DNA of 64,000 bases from Lachnospiraceae bacterium. GTDB taxonomy: Bacteria > Bacillota > Clostridia > Lachnospirales > Lachnospiraceae. A program made the position numbers and the translations under genes. Positions 16,553-25,159 of the stretch are shown piece after piece; position 1 is the first letter of the stretch; the number at the start of each line of letters is the position of its first letter. The stretch covers positions 1 to 64,000 of the forward strand of contig CASJPF010000020.1 in the NCBI GenBank assembly GCA_949383255.1, given 5' to 3'. A model generated the notes under the pieces. That model was given only the letters and a program-made list of their open reading frames with translations. It was not told where the DNA came from and did not search any database.

Positions 16553-16596
16553 AGCACCAAAGGAAATACGTTGTATTTTCCGAGGGTGCTATTTTT
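16553..16596 (+). terminator. Hairpin with T run behind the second late promoter
   Basis: AGCACC..GGAAATAC pairs with GTATTTTCC..GGTGCT and is followed by ATTTTT. As at 12843, a terminator-like hairpin sits directly behind the late promoter, before the portal gene. Confidence 0.65.
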
Positions 16597-16624
16597 ATGC
16601 AGTCGGAAAGGAGGTTAGGGCGGT

Positions 16625-18250
16625 TTGAATCCGATAGACAGGGTAATAATGGCAGTTTCCCCGGAAAAGGCATTGAAAAGGGAAGTTGCAAGGAAAAGGC
16701 TAAGCATGGTAAACAGCGGATACGGCAACTATGGGGCAAATTCGGTCAAGAAATCGGTTATAGGTTGGACGCATGGGGGCGGTAGCCACAGGGAAGATAT
16801 AGAGGACAATATAGACGCTTTACGCCAACGGTCAAGGGATTTGTACTATGGAGGGTCAAACATTGCTACAGGGGCAATAAAACGGCTTAGGACAAACACG
16901 GTAGGTACAGGGTTACGGCTGAAAAGTACAATCAATGAGGAAATATTGAACATAACGCCGGACGAAGCAAGGAAATTAGAGGAAACAATAGAAAGGGAGT
17001 TTGCACATTGGGCGAACTCTACAAATTGCGACTTGGAAAGACTGGATAATTTTTATCAGTTGCAGCAGTTGTCTTTGCTTAATGCCTTGCTTAGTGGGGA
17101 TTCGTTCGCATTGATGAAAACCACGAAGCGGAAAGGCAGCATATACGATTTAAGGGTTGAACTTATCGAAGCTGACAGGGTAAGCACCCCGGACAAAGAA
17201 ACGGTAAACCCTTTATTTTGTGAGGGCGTGGAAAAAAGCGAAGCCGGGGAAGTGGTGGCGTATCATATTTCAAAATTCCACCCCCTGTCATTTACGGACA
17301 GGAAGCCTAGAGAATGGGCAAGGGTGGAAGCATACGGAGGCAGGACAGGAAGAAAGAACATATTGCACATTATGAATCGGGAGCGTATCGGTCAAGTCCG
17401 GGGCGTTCCTTTTTTATCCCCTGTAATTGAAACGATAAAGCAGTTGGGGCGGTATACGGAAGCGGAAGTTGTGGCAGCAGTGGTAAGCGGACTTGTAACA
17501 GTTTTTATTGAGAAACAAAGTGCAAGTGATGATATGGCTTTTGGGGAAGTCGTGCCGGAAGAAATGCAAGTTGACGCAGAGGACGAAAACAGTATAGAGC
17601 TTGCACCGGGGGCGGTTTTTGATTTGGGCGAGGGGGAAAAAGCAAACATGACAACCCCCGGCAGACCCAACGCCAATTTTGACCCTTTTGTTATGGCGGT
17701 TATAAAGCAGATAGGCGCAGCGTTAGAAATTCCATACGAAATACTTATCATGGCGTTTACAAACAATTATTCAGCGTCAAGGGCCGCTATTTTGGAGTTT
17801 TTCAAAGTCATTAAGATGTACCGGGAATGGTTTATAGCTGATTTTTGCCAACCGATTTATGAGGAGTGGCTATGTGAAGCGGTGGCAAAAGGCAGGATAC
17901 AGGCACCCGGTTTTTTCAATGACCCGATTATCAAAGACGCATATTGCTCCGCTGAATGGAATGGACCGAGTGCAGGGCAGCTTGACCCGGTAAAAGAGGT
18001 TGAAGCAGCAGAATTAAGGGTACAGGGTGGTTATTCAACAAGGGAAAAAGAAGCAACGGAACTTACAGGCACAGACTTTTACAAGAATGTGAAACAGCGG
18101 AAACGAGAGGAAAAACTGCTAAAGGAGGTAACAGGAAGTGCAAAGAAAGAATTTAATGCCGGGGATACTGGAGGTAAGGAATCAGACACAGACCCCGACA
18201 AGGAAGCTGACGGACAGGACAGGGGAGAAGAGGAAAAAACCGAGGAATAA
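16625..18250 (+). CDS. Portal protein, lambda family
   Basis: A 541-aa portal of the lambda gpB family. Recognisable parts are the N-terminal region with SRDLYYGGSNIATGAIKRLR, the core with GDSFALMK and VELIEADRV, the segment IMNRERIGQVRGVPFLSPVI, and the C-terminal wing with IPYEILIMAF and NNYSASRAAILEF. It forms the ring through which DNA enters. TTG start behind AAAGGAGG. The C-terminal tail is acidic and overlaps the protease gene by 113 nt. Confidence 0.92.
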   Translation: MNPIDRVIMAVSPEKALKREVARKRLSMVNSGYGNYGANSVKKSVIGWTHGGGSHREDIEDNIDALRQRSRDLYYGGSNIATGAIKRLRTNTVGTGLRLKSTINEEILNITPDEARKLEETIEREFAHWANSTNCDLERLDNFYQLQQLSLLNALLSGDSFALMKTTKRKGSIYDLRVELIEADRVSTPDKETVNPLFCEGVEKSEAGEVVAYHISKFHPLSFTDRKPREWARVEAYGGRTGRKNILHIMNRERIGQVRGVPFLSPVIETIKQLGRYTEAEVVAAVVSGLVTVFIEKQSASDDMAFGEVVPEEMQVDAEDENSIELAPGAVFDLGEGEKANMTTPGRPNANFDPFVMAVIKQIGAALEIPYEILIMAFTNNYSASRAAILEFFKVIKMYREWFIADFCQPIYEEWLCEAVAKGRIQAPGFFNDPIIKDAYCSAEWNGPSAGQLDPVKEVEAAELRVQGGYSTREKEATELTGTDFYKNVKQRKREEKLLKEVTGSAKKEFNAGDTGGKESDTDPDKEADGQDRGEEEKTEE

Positions 18251-19358
18251 AAACGAGGTAAACAGGTTTTGGAATTTCATGGCAAACGAAGAGGAAAACA
18301 CGGCAGAACTTTTGTTGTATGGGGAAATATCGGAGTATTCATGGTATGAGGACGATATAACCCCGAAAGAGTTTAACAAAGACCTTAAAGCAATGGGCGA
18401 GGTTGAACAAATAACCGTGCGTATCAATTCGGGCGGTGGAGATGTGTTCGCAGCGGTAGCGATATATACAAGGCTGAAAGAACACAAGGCAAATATAGCC
18501 GTGAAAATAGACGGTTGGTGTGCAAGTGCTGCCACAATTATAGCAATGGCAGGGGATTCTATCGAAATATCGGTAGGCGGTATCTTTATGATACATGACC
18601 CGGCAGCGGGGATTTTGGGATATTACAAGGCAGATGAATTAAAGAAGATTGCGGACGAATTGGAAACAATCAAGCAGTCTATTGTTAATTGCTACATGAC
18701 CGTAACGGACAAGTCAGAGGACGAAATAAAAAGCCTTATGACAGATGAAACATGGTACACAGGGGAGGAAGCCGTGGAAGCCGGATTTTGTACTGCAGTC
18801 ATGCTTACAGAGGTTGAAACGGAAGTTGAGGACGCAGAAAAGATTATTGTAAATTCTGTACCAATCAATTTAAAGACATTCCATACAGTGCCAAAAGGAT
18901 TATTAGGCTATGCCAATAGCCATAATAATAAACCCAATGTAAAAAACGATAAGGAGGACGAAACAATGACATTGGAAGAGTTTAAGACTAAGCACCCGGA
19001 AGTTGCTGACGCTTACAAAAATGAGATTATGGCAACGGCAAAGACAGGGGAAACAGACCACACGGCAGCAGTAGACGCAGAGAGGGCAAGGATAAAGGCG
19101 ATTGATGAAATTACTTTGCCGGGTTATGAGGATTTGGCAGACAAGGCAAAGTATGAAAATCCTGTAAGTGCGGAGGCGTTTGCTATGCAGATGGTGGCAG
19201 CACAGAAAAAGGCGGGCAGCAAATTTTTAAATGACCGTGAAGCGGATTTGAAAGACTCCGGCGTTGATGATGTACCGCCCGTATCGAACAAAGGCGGGGC
19301 GGGGGAAGATGACCCGTTCGGAAATATCATTGATGAATTATATCCAAAGGTGAAATAA
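18138..19358 (+). CDS. ClpP-type prohead protease with scaffold C-terminus
   Basis: A 406-aa protein. The N-terminal half is an S14/ClpP fold: INSGGGDVFAAVAIY, the nucleophile Ser in DGWCASAATIIAM (about residue 137), and the His in GIFMIHDPAAG. The last 130 residues form a separate scaffold-like domain that also has its own start at 18966. This matches the lambda C/Nu3 arrangement: the protease is fused to the scaffold and cleaves head proteins during maturation. The GTG start has AAAGGAGG 9 nt upstream, inside the portal gene. Confidence 0.88.
   Translation: MQRKNLMPGILEVRNQTQTPTRKLTDRTGEKRKKPRNKNEVNRFWNFMANEEENTAELLLYGEISEYSWYEDDITPKEFNKDLKAMGEVEQITVRINSGGGDVFAAVAIYTRLKEHKANIAVKIDGWCASAATIIAMAGDSIEISVGGIFMIHDPAAGILGYYKADELKKIADELETIKQSIVNCYMTVTDKSEDEIKSLMTDETWYTGEEAVEAGFCTAVMLTEVETEVEDAEKIIVNSVPINLKTFHTVPKGLLGYANSHNNKPNVKNDKEDETMTLEEFKTKHPEVADAYKNEIMATAKTGETDHTAAVDAERARIKAIDEITLPGYEDLADKAKYENPVSAEAFAMQMVAAQKKAGSKFLNDREADLKDSGVDDVPPVSNKGGAGEDDPFGNIIDELYPKVK
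18966..19358 (+). CDS. Nested scaffold protein, internal start
   Basis: An in-frame ATG inside the protease gene preceded by AAGGAGGACGAAACA, a near-perfect ribosome site. It yields 130 aa (MTLEEFKTKHPEVADAYKNE onward) with a helical middle rich in Ala and Lys and an acidic end. By analogy with lambda Nu3, it should be the free scaffold used in head assembly. Confidence 0.7.
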   Translation: MTLEEFKTKHPEVADAYKNEIMATAKTGETDHTAAVDAERARIKAIDEITLPGYEDLADKAKYENPVSAEAFAMQMVAAQKKAGSKFLNDREADLKDSGVDDVPPVSNKGGAGEDDPFGNIIDELYPKVK

Positions 19359-19372
19359 GGAGGTAAGGAAAC

Positions 19373-19768
19373 ATGGCAGCAGGAAAAGAGTTGTCAGGAA
19401 GCTACACCCCGAAAATGATTCATGCCGGGGATTATCCCGTTGTGACCGATTCGGGCACAGTTGCAGACAATAACACGGTTTTAGAACTTATGCCCGTGAC
19501 ACTTGGAACGGACGGAAAATTATCAGCCGTAACCGCTGATACCGTAGCAAATGTATACGGACTTGCAGCAGAATCAGCGGAAGCCGGGGAAGAGGTAGTT
19601 ATCTATCTGACGGGGCAGTTTTTCGGGGAAGCGTTGGAAGTGCCGACAGGAACAACCGCAGCGGATTTTAAAGCACCGTTTAGAAAGTTGGGCATTTTCT
19701 TAGTGGATACAGAAAATGCAGTAGCAACGACAGCAAGCAAGGGCGAACAGGGCAGCGAAACAGAATAA
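19373..19768 (+). CDS. Head decoration protein, lambda D-like
   Basis: A 131-aa protein directly before the capsid gene, the place of gpD in lambda-type head modules. It is beta-rich with MIHAGDYPVVTDSGTVADNN near the start and VYGLAAESAEAGEEVVIYLT in the middle, the pattern of gpD/HDPD-like decoration proteins. The N-terminal VTDSG is encoded by degenerate copy 3 of the dispersed repeat. GGAGGTAAGGAAAC precedes the ATG. Confidence 0.75.
   Translation: MAAGKELSGSYTPKMIHAGDYPVVTDSGTVADNNTVLELMPVTLGTDGKLSAVTADTVANVYGLAAESAEAGEEVVIYLTGQFFGEALEVPTGTTAADFKAPFRKLGIFLVDTENAVATTASKGEQGSETE
19442..19458 (+). repeat. Dispersed 17-bp palindrome, copy 3 (one mismatch)
   Basis: GTGACCGATTCGGGCAC, one A-to-G change from the other copies, within the decoration gene, read as VTDSGT. 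Confidence 0.7.
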
Positions 19769-19792
19769 TAACAGAAAAGGAGAGGTTAAATC

Positions 19793-20848
19793 ATGGCTAT
19801 CAGCATTTATGACCCTAGAACAATGGGCAAGTTAGTAGAGCGTATGCCGAAAGTGCATACATTTGTACGGGATACTTTTTTCCGTAACAGGGAAACTTTT
19901 GACACGCAGAAAATAGACGTGGATTTTAAGAAAGGAAACAGGGCGTTAGCACCTTTTGTACACAAGAAAAAAGGCGGTGCGACAATCGACAACGAGGGTT
20001 TTCAGACAAATACATACGAACCGCCACTTGTAGCACCAAACAAAATTACAACAATAGATGATATTTTAAAGCGTACACCGGGGGAAAGCCTGTATAATGG
20101 GAAATCCCCGAACCAAAGGGCAGTTGAGAAAATGCAGCGTGACTTTACGGAACTGGACGAAATGATTACACGCCGGGAAGAATGGATGTGCTGCCAGTCA
20201 TTGTTTAGGGGAAAAATCCTAATTCTTGATAAGAACGGGAAAGCGATACAGGAGGAAATTGATTTTCAGTTTACAAACAAGGAAACGCTGAAAACCGCCG
20301 ACAGTTGGAAAACAAAGAAAGGCGGTAAGATTGCACAGTTAAAGGCGTGGCGTAAACAGGTGCAGAAAAAAGGTTTTGTAAACTGTAATATCTGCCTTAT
20401 GGGGTCGGACGCACTGGAGGCTTTCCTGTCTGATGAAGAGGTGCAGAAAATGCTTGACGTAAGGCGGTTTGAAGTTGCGGTTATCGCGCCGAAAGAACTC
20501 CCTAACGGTGCTACATACATTGGAACTATCCACGAAATAGGAATGGATATTTACACCTATAACGAGTGGTATCTTGATAACTGGACGAACGCAGAGAAGC
20601 CAGAAGATAAGCCGTTGTTGCCGGATAATATCGTTGCCTTGTTATCCACGGAAGCAAATTATTCCATGTACTATGGGGCGGTCGGAATCGTGGACGAAGC
20701 AGGAAAGACGATTGCGGTTGTCGAGGGGTCAAGGATACCCGAACAGTGGGTAGAAAGACGCCCGGCAAGACGTTTCTTGCAGTTATCCTCCGCCCCTATC
20801 CCTGTACCGCATGAGGTTGATTCTTGGTTTATTGCCACTGTATGCTAA
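19793..20848 (+). CDS. Major capsid protein, lambda gpE family
   Basis: A 351-aa capsid protein of the lambda gpE family: N-terminal ISIYDPRTMGKLVERMPKVH, the segment DFKKGNRALAPFVHKKKGGA, ITTIDDILKRTPGESLYNGK near residue 85, and the C-terminal GSRIPEQWVERRPARRFLQL with HEVDSWFIATV at the end. These are the conserved blocks of the E family. It forms the head shell with the decoration protein encoded upstream. GGAGAGGTTAAATC precedes the ATG. Confidence 0.93.
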   Translation: MAISIYDPRTMGKLVERMPKVHTFVRDTFFRNRETFDTQKIDVDFKKGNRALAPFVHKKKGGATIDNEGFQTNTYEPPLVAPNKITTIDDILKRTPGESLYNGKSPNQRAVEKMQRDFTELDEMITRREEWMCCQSLFRGKILILDKNGKAIQEEIDFQFTNKETLKTADSWKTKKGGKIAQLKAWRKQVQKKGFVNCNICLMGSDALEAFLSDEEVQKMLDVRRFEVAVIAPKELPNGATYIGTIHEIGMDIYTYNEWYLDNWTNAEKPEDKPLLPDNIVALLSTEANYSMYYGAVGIVDEAGKTIAVVEGSRIPEQWVERRPARRFLQLSSAPIPVPHEVDSWFIATVC

Positions 20849-20860
20849 GGTAAGCAGTCT

Positions 20861-21202
20861 ATGAAGAATTTTAAAGAAATGCTTGATAAGGACTTAGACA
20901 GCACATTTTACAACTTAGAAGAATTTGCACAGCTTAAAAGGGTTGAGTGTGACGGCATAGACAAAAAAATACCTGTCATACTTGACTCCGAAGAAACAAA
21001 GGAACGTCAGAACCTTGTTTCGGGAGATAATGCGGAGGGATTCTATGGGAAATATATTGTTGTCCGGGTAAGGCTAAGTGACATGGGCAAAGAACCCGCA
21101 AGCGGTATGAGGTTTTGGATTGACGGCAACCTCTTTATGATAACTGATGTACGGAATGAGTACAACGAACTGATTATAGGATTGGAGAGGTATGACGAAT
21201 GA
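20861..21202 (+). CDS. Head-tail connector protein
   Basis: A 113-aa protein directly after the capsid gene. The N-terminal FNNLEEF-like segment (STFYNLEEFAQLKRVECDGI) and beta-rich body (YGKYIVVRVRLSDM, RFWIDGNLFMITDVRNEYNE) match the short head-completion/stopper proteins in this position of lambda-type modules. It overlaps the next gene by 4 nt. Call mainly from order and pattern. Confidence 0.68.
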   Translation: MKNFKEMLDKDLDSTFYNLEEFAQLKRVECDGIDKKIPVILDSEETKERQNLVSGDNAEGFYGKYIVVRVRLSDMGKEPASGMRFWIDGNLFMITDVRNEYNELIIGLERYDE

Positions 21203-21795
21203 TAGAGGTATCAGAACAGACCATAGACCGGATACACACGATACTTGCAGGGGTGGAAAAAGCAGACGAAAAAGTATTGAAGCCCGCACTTGCAAGGGGG
21301 TTAGTGGCGGGGAAAACAGCAGCGGGAAAAATGGTAAGGCAGACTTATCATATATCGGCGGGGGATTTTAACAGCCGTGGTTACATGAGGTACAACAGTG
21401 TAACTAAAAACGGGGACGGAATCATAGGGAGTATTGAATATTCGGGCGGTGTGATACCGCTTATGAAATTCAAAGTTTCCCCCAGTACGCCAAAGAAAAG
21501 GACAACGCCGAGTGCAGCAGTATTAAAGGCAAGCAGCCTTGTAAAATTCAACAGGCAGAAAAATGTATTCGTGGCACAAATGAAATCGGGGCATATAGGC
21601 ATTATGGAGCGTCAGAAAGGCACGGTATCCCCGGCAACAGGAAAAGAAAAGCTGAAAGAACTGTTATCCCCGGCAGTACCGCAAATGGTAGGCAATGAAA
21701 AGGTTATGCAGAACGTGGAAGAACGGGTAAACGAGGTTATCAATCAGCGAATAGAACACGAAATAGAAAGGTTGTTAAGTAAAAACGGAGGCTGA
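21199..21795 (+). CDS. Tail completion protein, lambda Z / HK97 gp10-like
   Basis: A 198-aa protein with a helical N-terminus (LKPALARGLVAGKTAAGKMV) and the region QTYHISAGDFNSRGYM, then FVAQMKSGHIGIMERQKGTV, the pattern of minor tail Z proteins, which join the tail to the head. The C-terminal NVEERVNEVINQRIEHEIER is a helix. It overlaps the preceding gene by 4 nt. Family call from the LxxALARGLxxGKTxxxK and GIxERxxG motifs. Confidence 0.75.
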   Translation: MIEVSEQTIDRIHTILAGVEKADEKVLKPALARGLVAGKTAAGKMVRQTYHISAGDFNSRGYMRYNSVTKNGDGIIGSIEYSGGVIPLMKFKVSPSTPKKRTTPSAAVLKASSLVKFNRQKNVFVAQMKSGHIGIMERQKGTVSPATGKEKLKELLSPAVPQMVGNEKVMQNVEERVNEVINQRIEHEIERLLSKNGG

Positions 21796-21797
21796 TA

Positions 21798-22271
21798 ATG
21801 ACACCATTAGACCTATTGGAAGCCTTAAAAGCATATTGCGAGGAAATAACAAAGGATATGCGGTTGCTTACAAGAGTGCCTAAAAACGGCACACAGGCAG
21901 CAGAACGCCCTCCGGCGGTATTTGTTGGCAATCTGCTAGACAAGGAATCAGAAAAGAAAGCAGCACCCTACATACTTTTAAAGTTATTGACTGGAAAAGA
22001 TGATAACGAAGAGAGTATATGCAGGGTGCGTATTATTTGCGTGACATTTTCCGAGGATAAACAGGAAAATTACATACAATGCCTAAACTTGCTAACAAGG
22101 ATTAAGACTAAGTTACTGGAGGACGTTGTAGTAGATAGCCGTTTTTCCTGTCAGAAACCTATAGAATTTATCGTTTATGATGATGATTTGGAAGTGTATC
22201 AGATAGGCGAGATAATGACGGTTTGGGAAATGCAGCAGGTGGAAAGAGATGTAAGGAAATATTTAACATAA
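21798..22271 (+). CDS. Tail terminator-like protein
   Basis: A 157-aa protein between the Z-like gene and the sheath. Strands RVRIICVTFSEDKQENYIQC and helix LLTRIKTKLLEDVVVD follow a hydrophobic middle (AAPYILLKLLTG), as in tail terminator proteins that cap the finished tail. ATG start directly after the preceding stop with GGAGGCTGATA upstream. Role inferred from position and fold pattern. Confidence 0.6.
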   Translation: MTPLDLLEALKAYCEEITKDMRLLTRVPKNGTQAAERPPAVFVGNLLDKESEKKAAPYILLKLLTGKDDNEESICRVRIICVTFSEDKQENYIQCLNLLTRIKTKLLEDVVVDSRFSCQKPIEFIVYDDDLEVYQIGEIMTVWEMQQVERDVRKYLT

Positions 22272-22285
22272 GGAGGCATGGCAAT

Positions 22286-22696
22286 ATGGCAGCAAAGAAA
22301 GTTACAGGCGCACAGACGGCAGCAGAAAGCACCACAGAAGCCGAAAACAGCGTTAAAAAGGAACAGGCGGTAAATTCTGCACCTAAAGAGGAAAAACGGC
22401 AGGAAACGGCAAATACGGAAGCCACAGAGGGGGCAGGGAACGCCGGAGAGGAAACATTTATTTATATCGGACCGACAACCAAAGGACTAATCGAAAATAC
22501 GATTGTCAAAGGCACAAGGGAAAGCGTGGAGGAATATCTGAAAGACGTAATAGCGGAAATACCACAGGTAAAAATGCTTATCGTGCCGACAGAAAGCCTT
22601 GCGACTAACAGGGCAAAGGTAAAACAGGCGGGGACATTGATAAACAAGTATTACAATGACGTTTTAAGCCTGTCAAGAAAGGCAAAGGAGGTTTAA
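22286..22696 (+). CDS. Phage protein before tail sheath, unknown
   Basis: A 136-aa protein starting at the ATG after AAGGAGGCATGGCAAT; an in-frame ATG at 22223 lies in the preceding gene without ribosome site. The first 60 residues are low-complexity, Ala/Glu/Lys-rich (KKEQAVNSAPKEEKRQETAN), the rest is folded (YIGPTTKGLIENTIVKGTRE, LIVPTESLATNR). It resembles the short conserved protein seen before sheath genes in PBSX-type phages. Function unknown. Confidence 0.55.
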   Translation: MAAKKVTGAQTAAESTTEAENSVKKEQAVNSAPKEEKRQETANTEATEGAGNAGEETFIYIGPTTKGLIENTIVKGTRESVEEYLKDVIAEIPQVKMLIVPTESLATNRAKVKQAGTLINKYYNDVLSLSRKAKEV

Positions 22697-22699
22697 AAA

Positions 22700-24166
22700 A
22701 TGGCTTATTTTCATGGAGCAAGAGCAAGTAAGCGGGGTACGAGCATTTCAACGCCAGTAACCGCAGACAGTTGCATACACCTTATTGTAGGAACGGCCCC
22801 GGCGCACATGGTAAACGGCAAAGTAAACGAGCCTGTATATGTATCCTCATATGCGGAAGCCGTGGAAGCTATGGGATATAGTGACGATTGGAAAAAGTAT
22901 GATATTTGCGAGGAAATCTATACAAGTTTCAAACTGTATCAGAATGGGCCGATTGTAATTATCAATGTGTTAGACCCGGCAAAGCATTTGACAGGGGAAA
23001 CGGACGCAGCGGACATGAGATTATCCGGGGGCGTTTTGGATTTGCCGTTAGAAGCATTGGCAGATAAGGTAGTAGTAAAAGGGTACAGTGCGGAGGATAC
23101 GCTTACAGATGAATACAAAAGGGGCGTTGACTATGAATTGCTGTATACTGATGAAGTGTTAAGACTGGAGCGTATCGAGGGCGGGGCGATTGCGTCCGAT
23201 AATGCAACGCTTAACATTAAGTACAATGCGGTTGACCCGTCAAAAGTAACAAAAAAGGACATTATCGGGGGATACGATATTAACACAAAGAAATCAAGCG
23301 GTTTTGAATTGGTTGATTTTATTTTCCCGAAATTCCGGGTTATACCAACCGTTTTCCTTGCACCGAACTTTTCGCACGATAGCGAGGTTGCTGCAATCAT
23401 GGCAGCGAAAGCGGAAAGTATCAACGGACTTTTTAAGGGCGTGGCGATTATTGATGTTGACACGACAGAAGCAACGACATATACGGAAGCGGTGGAATGG
23501 AAAAACAAAAAGAATATCGTGCAGCCGTCCGAACTGTTAGTATGGCCCATGCTGACATTAGGGGGCAGGGTATTCCACTATTCCACGCAGTTAGCCGGAC
23601 TTATGGCAAAGACGGACGCAGACGAGGACATGGGAAAGGAAACGCCGTGTGAATCAGCAAGCAATAAAGTGTTGCAGATTGACGGCATGGTATTAGCAGA
23701 CGGAACGGAGGTACTACTTGACCTCACGAAAGCGAACTATCTTAACTCACAGGGGATTATCACAGGGTTAAACTTTATCGGTGGGTTTGTATCGTGGGGG
23801 AATGAAACAGCCTGTTATCCGTCAAATACGGACGTTACAGACTATTTCTATTGCGTGAACCGTATGTTTTCGTGGGTTGGAAATTCGGTTATCCTGTCAA
23901 TGTGGAGCAAGGTTGACAGGGGATTAAAACCACGCTTGGTAGAATCGGTTGTACAGAGCCTTAATATTTGGCTTAACGGACTGACAGCAGATGAAGTAAT
24001 TTTAGGTGGACGAATTGAGTTTTTGGAAGAGGAAAACCCGGAAACGGATTTAATGGCAGGCATTGCACATTTTCATATATACCTTACCCCGCCTAGTCCG
24101 GCAAAGGAACTTGATTTTGTCTTAGAGTATGACGTAAGTTATCTTGAAACTCTATTTGCAGCATAG
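22700..24166 (+). CDS. Tail sheath protein
   Basis: A 488-aa protein with GARASKRGTSISTPVTADSC near the start, the domain with PIVIINVLDPAKH near residue 78, and the C-terminal handshake region (NWLNGLT-like LNIWLNGLTADEVILGGRIE, then FHIYLTPPSPAKELDFVLEY). The ending FVLEYDVSYLETL is typical of contractile sheath proteins of PBSX and P2 relatives. It polymerises around the tube and contracts to inject DNA. It makes the phage a contractile-tail type. Confidence 0.9.
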   Translation: MAYFHGARASKRGTSISTPVTADSCIHLIVGTAPAHMVNGKVNEPVYVSSYAEAVEAMGYSDDWKKYDICEEIYTSFKLYQNGPIVIINVLDPAKHLTGETDAADMRLSGGVLDLPLEALADKVVVKGYSAEDTLTDEYKRGVDYELLYTDEVLRLERIEGGAIASDNATLNIKYNAVDPSKVTKKDIIGGYDINTKKSSGFELVDFIFPKFRVIPTVFLAPNFSHDSEVAAIMAAKAESINGLFKGVAIIDVDTTEATTYTEAVEWKNKKNIVQPSELLVWPMLTLGGRVFHYSTQLAGLMAKTDADEDMGKETPCESASNKVLQIDGMVLADGTEVLLDLTKANYLNSQGIITGLNFIGGFVSWGNETACYPSNTDVTDYFYCVNRMFSWVGNSVILSMWSKVDRGLKPRLVESVVQSLNIWLNGLTADEVILGGRIEFLEEENPETDLMAGIAHFHIYLTPPSPAKELDFVLEYDVSYLETLFAA

Positions 24167-24177
24167 GAGGTAGGAAA

Positions 24178-24696
24178 ATGGCAAAAGTTGATGAAACAGT
24201 AATAGGATTTGCGGTTTATGAGGACGCAACGGAGTATTACGGCATGTCAGAAGTTACATTGCCGGAAATATCGAATTTGACCGAAGAAATCAGCGGGGCC
24301 GGAATGGGTGGCAAGGTAGAAGCCGTTATATTAGGCGCTATCGAAGCAATGACAACAACACTTAATTTCAGGACGGTTACAAAGAACGCTATCAAACTGC
24401 ATGAGCCACGGGAACACAAGATTGATTTAAGGGTGGCACAGCAGAACAAAAACACAACAAAGGGCGTTACAGAGGTTGGGCGTGTAAAACATTTGCTGAC
24501 CCTCACGCCTAAGAAGCTGAACCCCGGAAAAGTTGCCACGGCAAGTGCAGCGGAGGTAAGCGGGGAATACGCAACAACATATTTTGCCACATACATAGAC
24601 GGCAAGAAAATGTTAGAGATTGACCCGTTAAATTACATTTATTTTGTAAATGGGAAAGACTGGTTGGCAGATGTAAGAAAAGCACTTGGAAAATAA
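24178..24696 (+). CDS. Major tail tube protein
   Basis: A 172-aa protein directly after the sheath. VIGFAVYEDATEYYGMSEVT at the start, ISGAGMGGKVEAVILGAIEA and REHKIDLRVAQQNKNTTKGV in the middle are typical of contractile tail tube proteins (P2 FII family). It builds the inner tube. The small hairpin at 24702 follows its stop. GGAGGTAGGAAA precedes the ATG. Confidence 0.87.
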   Translation: MAKVDETVIGFAVYEDATEYYGMSEVTLPEISNLTEEISGAGMGGKVEAVILGAIEAMTTTLNFRTVTKNAIKLHEPREHKIDLRVAQQNKNTTKGVTEVGRVKHLLTLTPKKLNPGKVATASAAEVSGEYATTYFATYIDGKKMLEIDPLNYIYFVNGKDWLADVRKALGK

Positions 24697-24701
24697 ACAG
24701 G

Positions 24702-24724
24702 CACGGGAAACCGTGTTTTTTCTT
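24702..24724 (+). terminator. Short terminator after tail tube gene
   Basis: CACGG-GAAA-CCGTG followed by TTTTTTCTTT. It would lower expression of the chaperone and tape-measure genes relative to the abundant sheath and tube. Confidence 0.75.
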
Positions 24725-24748
24725 TGCAAAAAATAGGAGGCTAAGGCA

Positions 24749-25159
24749 ATGGAAGATATTAAGAAAGAAAACAGACAGGAAGCAGCTACAGAGGAAACAA
24801 AGGCAGAAACGGCGGTTGTGACCGATTCGGACACAAAAGAAAAAGTGCCGGAGGGTGCGTATGTGATGAACCTTGCAAGACCTTACACATACGAGGATAA
24901 GACCTATAAAAAATTCGTGTTTGATTTTGAAAACCTTATAGGGGAGGATTTGGTAGACATTGAAACGGAAATGACGGCGGTAGGCGAATTTGCATTATCC
25001 CCGGAAATTTCAACCTCATTCCTGTACAGGTTGGCAGCAAAGGCAGCAGGGGTAGGAAGTGATGTTATTTTACATCTTCCAATCCGTGAGTTTGGGAAAG
25101 TCAAGAATAAGGCACAAAGTTTTTTAGTGTCAACGGGGTACGGCGAGAAAACCCTATAA
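24749..25159 (+). CDS. Tail assembly chaperone G
   Basis: A 136-aa protein between the tail tube and tape-measure genes, the place of gpG/XkdN. N-terminal part is acidic and holds dispersed repeat copy 4 (VTDSDT); the body (YEDKTYKKFVFDFENLIGED, SPEISTSFLYRLAAKAAGVG) is typical of these chaperones. A slippery T TTT TTA at 25120-25126 near its end allows a -1 frameshift into a downstream frame to make the longer G-T protein. Confidence 0.8.
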   Translation: MEDIKKENRQEAATEETKAETAVVTDSDTKEKVPEGAYVMNLARPYTYEDKTYKKFVFDFENLIGEDLVDIETEMTAVGEFALSPEISTSFLYRLAAKAAGVGSDVILHLPIREFGKVKNKAQSFLVSTGYGEKTL

